A stretch of DNA of 64,000 nucleotides, taken from the NCBI GenBank assembly GCA_038501625.1, contig JAZAYU010000086.1, positions 1,240,001 to 1,304,000 on the forward strand, in the 5' to 3' direction. Below the pieces are notes generated by a model that was not told where the DNA came from, made no database searches, and saw only the letters and a program-made list of their open reading frames with translations. Positions within the stretch are counted from its first letter, which is position 1. Every line of letters starts with the position of its first letter. Source of the stretch: Corbicula japonica. Lineage: Eukaryota > Mollusca > Bivalvia > Venerida > Cyrenidae. A program made the translations under genes and the position numbers. Positions 57,949 through 64,000 of the stretch are shown here, piece after piece.

Positions 57949-58420
57949 AAACTAAATTTCTGTGGAAATCAAACTCTATATAAAATCGATGCATGCACTT
58001 CCTATGCACTGTCACAATGGTATTTTTGTTCCCGAGTTTTATCTTTTATTTGAATCATATTCTGCTATTACAATTATATGTAGCTAATGTTGCCGTAAAA
58101 GATGGTGATTGCCAACTGAAAACTATATGATAACTAGGTATGTATTGACCCAAGAACTTAAAACTCAAGATAATTGTAAATAAATGTGTTTTGAGAAAAT
58201 GAAAGAGCACATTCAAGAATCCACAAAATTGTTGTATAACAATAAAAGCCAAGTATACAATAATGAATTTTCAGTATGTAACTTGAATTCTTGTTACACA
58301 TATACATGTATAGTAACGAATAGCATGAAAATAAATGTTATCTGGCTTGAAAAACAACAGTTATTGATCTCAAAATAGTTTGTTCCAAAAGTAAACTTTG
58401 TTCAAACTAGAATATGTTAA

Positions 58421-58627
58421 TATTTACATTCCTATTGATTTCTTCGTTTAAAAAAATGCAGTTCATTTTGCATGAACCGCATGACCCGTAATGACGTCAG
58501 TTACGTCGTGGCTGTTACTATTGAAAACTCCCACGTATTACTCCCACTTTTCACTAGCGCGCTGTATGGATTTGCCAGCTCTCACGTGCACGTCCAATCT
58601 GAACCGCACCAAAATAAGAATCATTCC
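58421..58627. mobile_element. 207-bp insertion flanked by TTAA
   Basis: TTAA on both sides (58417-58420, 58628-58631). Unit A lacks it (ATGTTATTGG near 27160). It contains TGACGTCA at about 58493-58500. No clear inverted ends, so the class is unknown. Confidence 0.5.
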
Positions 58628-58636
58628 TTAATTGGA

Positions 58637-58885
58637 AACTGATGCCCCCACTGCTTCAACAACATTTGTAATACTAAAAGGCCATAACTCTGGTCAAGAA
58701 TGCTGCTGGAATAATCCTTTTGTTAAGATCAACACATCCTGCTTGATCATATGTAAAAGTTTGAATGATATCCGCCTAATAGTTTATGAGGAGTTGATGC
58801 CACAGGATTTGCAGGAAATACCCAAGTACGGATGGACAGATGAGTGCAACTCTATATGCCTCGCACTTCGCAGGGGCATAAAAAA
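58637..58885. mobile_element. Short CCCCCAC-terminated element with 3' hairpin (unit B)
   Basis: Same element as 27169-27420: TGATGCCCCCACTGCTTC to CTCGCACTTCGCAGGGGCAT. Confidence 0.55.
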
Positions 58886-59084
58886 CATAATGACAACCCA
58901 ATAACCATTTACTCCATATGGTTTAAATGTGTGCACGTACAATGTAGATCCAGATCAGCGGGCACAGCCGTCTACCTCTTATCTATATTTACACTGTTTG
59001 CTTCTCAGCACAAATAACCCAGTGAATCATTAAGTGAACAGTATAGATCCTGATCAGATGGCACAGATGTTCATCCATGGATAA

Positions 59085-59230
59085 CAGCCCTATGCCCAAG
59101 GCTATAAAACTGAGCATGGAAACCAGTCTCAAATCTCAAGCATCTGATCGACCAGTCCCCATTTAAGCCAATCAGATGCTTGAGATTTGAGACTGGTTTC
59201 CATGCTCAGTTTTATAACCTTCAGCCCTAT
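59085..59230. mobile_element. Foldback MITE with 9-bp target duplication (unit C)
   Basis: Same insertion as at 119-264, with a perfect CAGCCCTAT duplication at 59085-59093 and 59222-59230. Unit B has one CAGCTCTAT and no element (near 27610). Confidence 0.8.
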
Positions 59231-60511
59231 TTAATGGAGTAAATGTCTTAAATGCTACTGTTGCAACAACAATTTCATTACAAAATTTCAATTCAACAAA
59301 AACAGAAATTAATTATGTACAAGTATTTCTGTATATTTCCAACATTACAAAAATTCTTATAAAAAATAACATGGGTATAAACAAAGCAAAAGAACAACAT
59401 GACCGGTGTCACCATCAAATGTTATAACATTTAATTGAACACATCAAACTAAAGTGAACACATGTACAAGAAGCCGCAATGCAAATCTAGATTACATTGT
59501 ATCTCCTGAAAAAGGGGGCATAACTATTACAATATAGTCAAGAGTTATGAAACTTGTCCTGATAATTGCTATTGTGATATCAGACAACAATGGCAAGTTT
59601 AAAAGCTTTATCTTGAATAGTTACTGAGAAAAATTCAACAAAATCTTAGTGAAATGTTGACACCCAATAATACCTTCTACACATTCAAAAGCTTACAAAT
59701 TTATTTTATTACTTGTTTGGCAACATTAATTTATCTGTATGTAAATAAAATTTGATCATGTGGCAGTTAACAGAAATGTAGAAACAATTTTCCTTTCAAC
59801 ACTTTGAATTAGTTTCCTAAATTAAATTATCTGCAGAGTCAGACATTAGACATTTAGAGGGGTTCATTTTGGGCAATCTTGCTGTAGTTACATGTTAATA
59901 TCTAAATATCTAGCATAAATCACCATGGAATAGGGAAAATACTGTTGCCCAAAAAGGGGGTTCAAGCAACCACACTGAATCCATGCTGGATCTGCTCTGA
60001 TCTATACATGTAGTCCAGCCACTGGATTAAGCACTATTCTGGAAGCTTTAACATTTTCCTCCATATAAAGCATGTGTGATCAGTCTAGATCTAAATCAGT
60101 CACCAAATCTGTGCCATCTGATCTGGATCTTCACTGGTTGCATCTTGGTCAGAAATAACCTGACAAACCTAGAAGCAAACAGTGTAGATCCTGATCAGAC
60201 AGTGCCAAATAATCTGGATCTATACTGTTTGCCCACTCAAGGTATATCTATTGAGTAAAGTGTGAAATCTGAAAACAATTCATTCAACCCGATAAAATGC
60301 AAAAGAGCAAAGCTGCACTGATACAAAAACATGACTAAATTTCAAGTTTGAAGATTCTGGATATGCCATATAATCATTTATAAATATTGAAACTTCTAGT
60401 TTTCATGTCTCTAATAAACTTTGCATAAACTGGTATCATCCTTTACATCTAATAATTATGTTGGGTGTTATTTTTTAAATTCTTCCAGTAACAGATGATG
60501 ATATACATGTA

Positions 60512-60735
60512 TTAACCCTTTCCTCTGTATAAACACATTTTTATGCATGTGCGACCAGTGTAGATCCAGCGACATCAGTGCCATCTGATCAGGATCTGCA
60601 CTGGTCGCATTTTGGTCAGAAATAACGTAAAAAATCATAAAGCAAATAGTGCAGGTAACAATAAGATGGCACGGACACTGTTTGCCCACACAAGTTGTGA
60701 TGCAACAGAGGTGTGTATATGGAGGAAAGGATTAA
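60512..60735. mobile_element. TTAA-flanked double-palindrome MITE
   Basis: TTAA at each end; ends CCCTTTCCTCCNTATA / TATATGGAGGAAAGG. The left half holds GTGTAGATCCAG..GGATCTGCACTGG, an inverted pair. Homologues lie at 28890-29113 (unit B) and 1541-1779 (unit A). Confidence 0.75.
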
Positions 60736-61203
60736 TGTTCTGTCACAAGATTAGCACATGGGTCAAATCTAAATCATATCAAACTTTTATGTATCTTCCA
60801 ATATAATCAACCTGCTCATGTAAGCTCCTGTTAACATTCTGACTTGCAGATTTAATCAATTAATCTGTGAGTGATCCATATGACACGATTCAAGAAAAAT
60901 CCCATGTAAATCTAACATCACACTTTAAATTCTGTTTCATACCATTCTATTCACAAAATCTCTGCGGAACATCCTATGTCACATGACTCAGTCACATGAT
61001 CTGAAGATAATCATGTGACATTGTATTGTGATTTCTTCTCCTCCAATTCCATGAAGTCCCACAAACACCTGTCCTGTCACATGATCAAGTGACATTTATA
61101 ACTTCGAACTAGAAATCTAACAAGTATCGGATGATCCATTCTACTCTTGAAATTTGCCACCATATCCAATGTCATATGATTCAATCACATGATGGGTAAG
61201 TGA

Positions 61204-61302
61204 TCATGTGATGGAATTATATGCTCTGTAGATCTTCTCAGCTTCCCTTATACCACTCATGTAAGCTCCCGCTAAAGTCTGGTGATACTGTTTGTGTGTA
61301 GC
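61204..61302 (-). CDS. kdm1b: KDM1B copy C last exon with stop
   Basis: 32 codons plus TGA, ending AYNSIT, with the same GTAGCCTGCAAAC splice context on the plus strand as copy A. Confidence 0.85.
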   Translation of the reverse strand, partial: ATHKQYHQTLAGAYMSGIREAEKIYRAYNSIT

Positions 61303-62779
61303 CTGCAAACAAATATGTGATTTTTAAGTTAGTTCAACTGGTCAGGTTAACTGGGTCAATTTAACCAATCAGAAGACTTTCCAGACACAACATTCAGTTA
61401 CAAATTTTAAAATGGCTCCTTAAATTTGGATCTACAATGATTTTTCCTTGGTAATTAATTATCTAAAGAGTCTAAAAGCTAACAGTGTAGATCCTGATCA
61501 GACAGCACAGATGTCTTGGCAGATCTTGATCTACACTGTATGCTCATGGGACAACAGCCTTAAAAATAATCCTTACCTCTCCGGCAAAGAAAATCTTGTT
61601 GTCCAGATCTTGTTCCATGTTATCGAACGCCCCAGCACCGCAGTTAGTTGGTATGTATGAGTACGACATCCCGACATGTTCCATCTTGTACCAACGAGAC
61701 ACATAGTATTTTGTTGGCTGAGGAACATCCTGAAATGATCACAAAGTTTTTACAACAACATAGTATAGACCTTTTCTTGCAGGGGCATATCCAGAGAGGG
61801 TTATTATAAGTGGGTTCACTTAAACCCCCTTTTTAGGCAGCAATATTTAACTTTCATAGGCATTTTGGCCAGAATGTTGGAATTTAACAGTCACATAACT
61901 ATCCTAAGACAGCCCCAAACAAACCCCTTTCTGAAAATCTTACATTCCACCCTGTTATCACATGGGATATAGTTTATATACAAATATTTGATCAGTGAAC
62001 ATCAAGATAAGCCTACACATCTCTGTAGTCTCATCTGGATTAACACTGTGCTGGTGTTGATAGTGTTGTATGATTGAAATAAAAAGGGCAGGCTGCGGCA
62101 AAAAGACGGCATGGAGCTACTAAAAAGGAACTGCAAGCTACCAAAGAGCCATATCGGCTGCATGAATTTACAGGCTAATTAGAACATACAATGGTTGCAT
62201 ATAGGACTCTGAAGATTTCCTTGCTATCATCAGTATTCATTTGCAAAATAAAACATTTGCTATGGGACATGGCTACCACCGTGGACCATAAACTGCCCGC
62301 TTTACTATCCATTTCCCTAATGATATGTTTATTTGTGTTATCACTTAATATAAAGATTGCTGCCACTCCTTTGAAGACTGAATCAATAGTTTGTTGAACT
62401 CAACAGGTTATGAAAATTTGTTGGGTACTAGTTAAAAGTGTGTTGAGCCAGAACACATTAAACAATATCCCAATAAAAACAAATTGTTTCAATTCTTATA
62501 TCAATTTTACACAAAGGGTTATATTTAAGTGTTAAAATGGTCTTAGTATATTGCTTCTTGCTTACTAAAACAATTCAGCAAAATGTATTTTAATTGTAGA
62601 AAGTTTTATTATACACTGTTGTCAAAATCCCAACCTGCATTGCTAACAGAACCAACCTGTTTAGGGAACACAGCTTTCAGGGTATCCATACACATCTGTA
62701 CTATTTCCGCATCCCATTTCTTTTTTAAAATCTCCACTGCATCACTAGATATGTATGTGGCCAACATCGCTTGATCATC
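61204..62779 (-). CDS. kdm1b: LSD2/KDM1B-like copy C, last three exons (rest beyond window)
   Basis: Three intact exons on the minus strand: 62657-62779 (DDQAMLATYISSDAVEIL to AVFPKQ), 61577-61729 (DVPQPTKYYVSRW to NKIFFAGE) and 61204-61302 (ATHKQYHQTLAGAYMSGIRE to YNSIT and TGA). Lengths (123, 153, 99) and phases equal those of copies A and B. The next upstream exon (GLFDVFYD block) would lie right of 64,000. No lesion is visible, so this is the best candidate for the functional gene, with its promoter and zinc-finger exons to the right. It shares small derived deletions with unit B in the 3' flank and an element insertion with unit A. Confidence 0.88.
61577..61729 (-). CDS. kdm1b: KDM1B copy C exon: FFAGE motif
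   Basis: 51 codons ending DLDNKIFFAGE; GTAAGG donor, TTTCAG acceptor. Confidence 0.88.
62657..62779 (-). CDS. kdm1b: KDM1B copy C exon (DDQAMLATYIS)
   Basis: 41 codons, intact splice sites; one change from copy B is MCMDTL for MCIDTL. Confidence 0.85.
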
Positions 62780-63243
62780 CTGTAATATTCACAAACCGAC
62801 CATTTCATTAGTTTGAAAAAATAAGTTTTTTTTTATTTTTTGTTACTAGAACCATATCAGTTGTTGTGACGTCACATGCATAGTTTGTGATAAAGCAGTC
62901 TGTTGTTATGGTACGTAAAGCAAAAGTTAACACTGTTTCTTATGTTTTGAAAATTATCTGTGGATTCAATAATTAATGGAAGAAATTTCTGATTGGGAAA
63001 GGGTCCGTTTGCTTTGGGAAAGGGTCCGTTTTCCGGACCCTCAGAAAGGCTAGGAAAACCCCTGAAATAAAATAACAAACACATTCCTCACCAGTACCCT
63101 CTCCTGCACATATACAACCAAACATAATCATTTTAATAAAATAAACTGACAGTGTACAATATGAGAACCATGTGACATCATACAGTTGGTATTACATCAA
63201 TAAGACTATAGTATGGTCGGTTAGTCTTGTTGACTACTTATAC

Positions 63244-64000
63244 AAGAGCCATGTTACACATGGTTAATCCCCCCGCCAGATTATTTACCTGGAGAGGAAA
63301 TCCTTTTAAGTTTTGGAGTTAAGCTATGGAGAAAATTTATCAAATAAATTTGATAAAGAGGAAACCCTCTAAAAAATACATGTAGGCAAAGTAGAGTTAT
63401 TGGACTTGCACACTGCACTACCTACCAATGTGCTCTGTCAGTATATGAAATTTGAATAAAATCCCTCAAGTAGTTTTTGAGTTATGCTCCGGACAAAATT
63501 TATCAAGTAATTCTGATAAAGTGGAATAACTCTTAAAAAAGGCAAGGTATAGTTATTGTTTTTGCACACTGCACTACCTACCAATGTGCTCTGTCAGTGT
63601 ATGAAGTTTGAATAAAATCCCTCAAGAAGTTTTGGAGTTATGCTCCAGAAAAAAATTTATGAAGTAAATCTGACAAAGAGGAATAACTCTTAAAACAGGC
63701 AAGGTAGAGTTATTGGACTTGCACACTGCACTACCTTCCAATGTGCTCTGTTAGTGTATGAAGTTTGAATAAAATCTCTCAAGTACTTTTTGAGATATGC
63801 TCTTTAAAAAATGTATCAAGTAAATGTGATAAAGGGGAATAACTCTAAAAATAGGCAAGGTAGAGTTATTGTTCTTGCACACTGCACTACCTACCAATGT
63901 CATCTGTCAGTGTATGAAGTTTGAATAAAATTTCTCAAGTAGTTTTGGAGTTATGCTCCGGACAAAATTTATCAAGTGAATATGATAAACAGGAATAACT
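63244..64000. mobile_element. Pearl-like array cut by the window edge
   Basis: Opens GAGCCATGTTACACATGGTT (a hairpin). At least four units of about 168-170 bp contain CTTGCACACTGCACTACCTA and CTCAAGTAGTTTTGGAG. Runs past 64,000; its end cannot be seen. Confidence 0.7.

Larger units (their letters stand above)
54401..58420. other. Region upstream of the first visible exon of copy B
   Basis: Homologous to unit A 23,300-27,160 from about 54,840 on. It is filled by MITEs (about 54,800-55,035, 55,180-55,411, 55,770-55,940, 56,220-56,640, 57,000-57,330, 57,712-57,948) and AT-rich spacers. I saw no CW or C4H2C2 zinc-finger exon, and no promoter for KDM1B. Confidence 0.5.

Noticed and set aside
1..64000. 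CRISPR-like arrays
   Set aside because: The regular repeats have no unique spacers and the sequence is clearly eukaryotic.

Overview
The window is AT-rich animal DNA with small, well-spaced exons, long introns and very dense short mobile elements. Three features point to a bivalve mollusc, and my best guess is a clam-like heterodont (inference): pearl-like tandem-core elements ending in ACGG-type runs, intronless B-box/coiled-coil/beta-propeller (TRIM-like) genes, and the repeat repertoire. No prokaryotic features are present.

The main structure is a tandem triplication of a large block. Unit A covers about 1-27,450, unit B about 27,450-58,900, and unit C runs from about 58,900 past the right edge. 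Corresponding points are about 27.5 kb apart between A and B and about 31.5 kb apart between B and C. Each unit carries, on the minus strand, part of one gene recognisable as LSD2/KDM1B, the flavin-dependent histone H3K4me1/2 demethylase. It is read through conserved blocks: end of the CW zinc finger, SWIRM, FAD-binding GxGxxG, GGR, NLEYACGSNL, FFAGE and the C-terminal GAYMSGIREA.

Copy B (exons between 54,400 and 29,590) is the most complete, with 15 exons in matching phases. It lacks exons for the N-terminal zinc fingers, and its SWIRM exon is broken by a 76-bp tRNA-like insert carrying a stop. Copy A (exons 21,830 to 2,328) has lost all exons upstream of the substrate-binding region. It also carries a 2-base deletion, a nonsense change and a destroyed splice donor, so it is a pseudogene. 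Copy C shows only its last three exons, all intact; its 5' part lies outside the window.

Inside the same large intron of copies A and B, on the opposite strand, lies a nested intronless gene for a protein with two B-boxes, a coiled coil and a C-terminal propeller (584 and 596 residues). Both are fully open, so the nested gene outlived its host gene in unit A.

The rest is repeat-derived: (1) a very abundant TTAA-flanked double-palindrome MITE, one copy of which expanded into a 63-bp satellite at 3,059-5,128; (2) pearl/Helentron-like elements with 120-180-bp tandem cores; (3) long perfect foldbacks, three of which share a centre but not their arms; (4) TA-flanked MITEs; (5) two SINE-like insertions. 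Because the units are paralogous, many insertions have a matching empty site in another unit, which dates them after the duplication. A misassembly that lays haplotypes end to end is the main alternative to true triplication.
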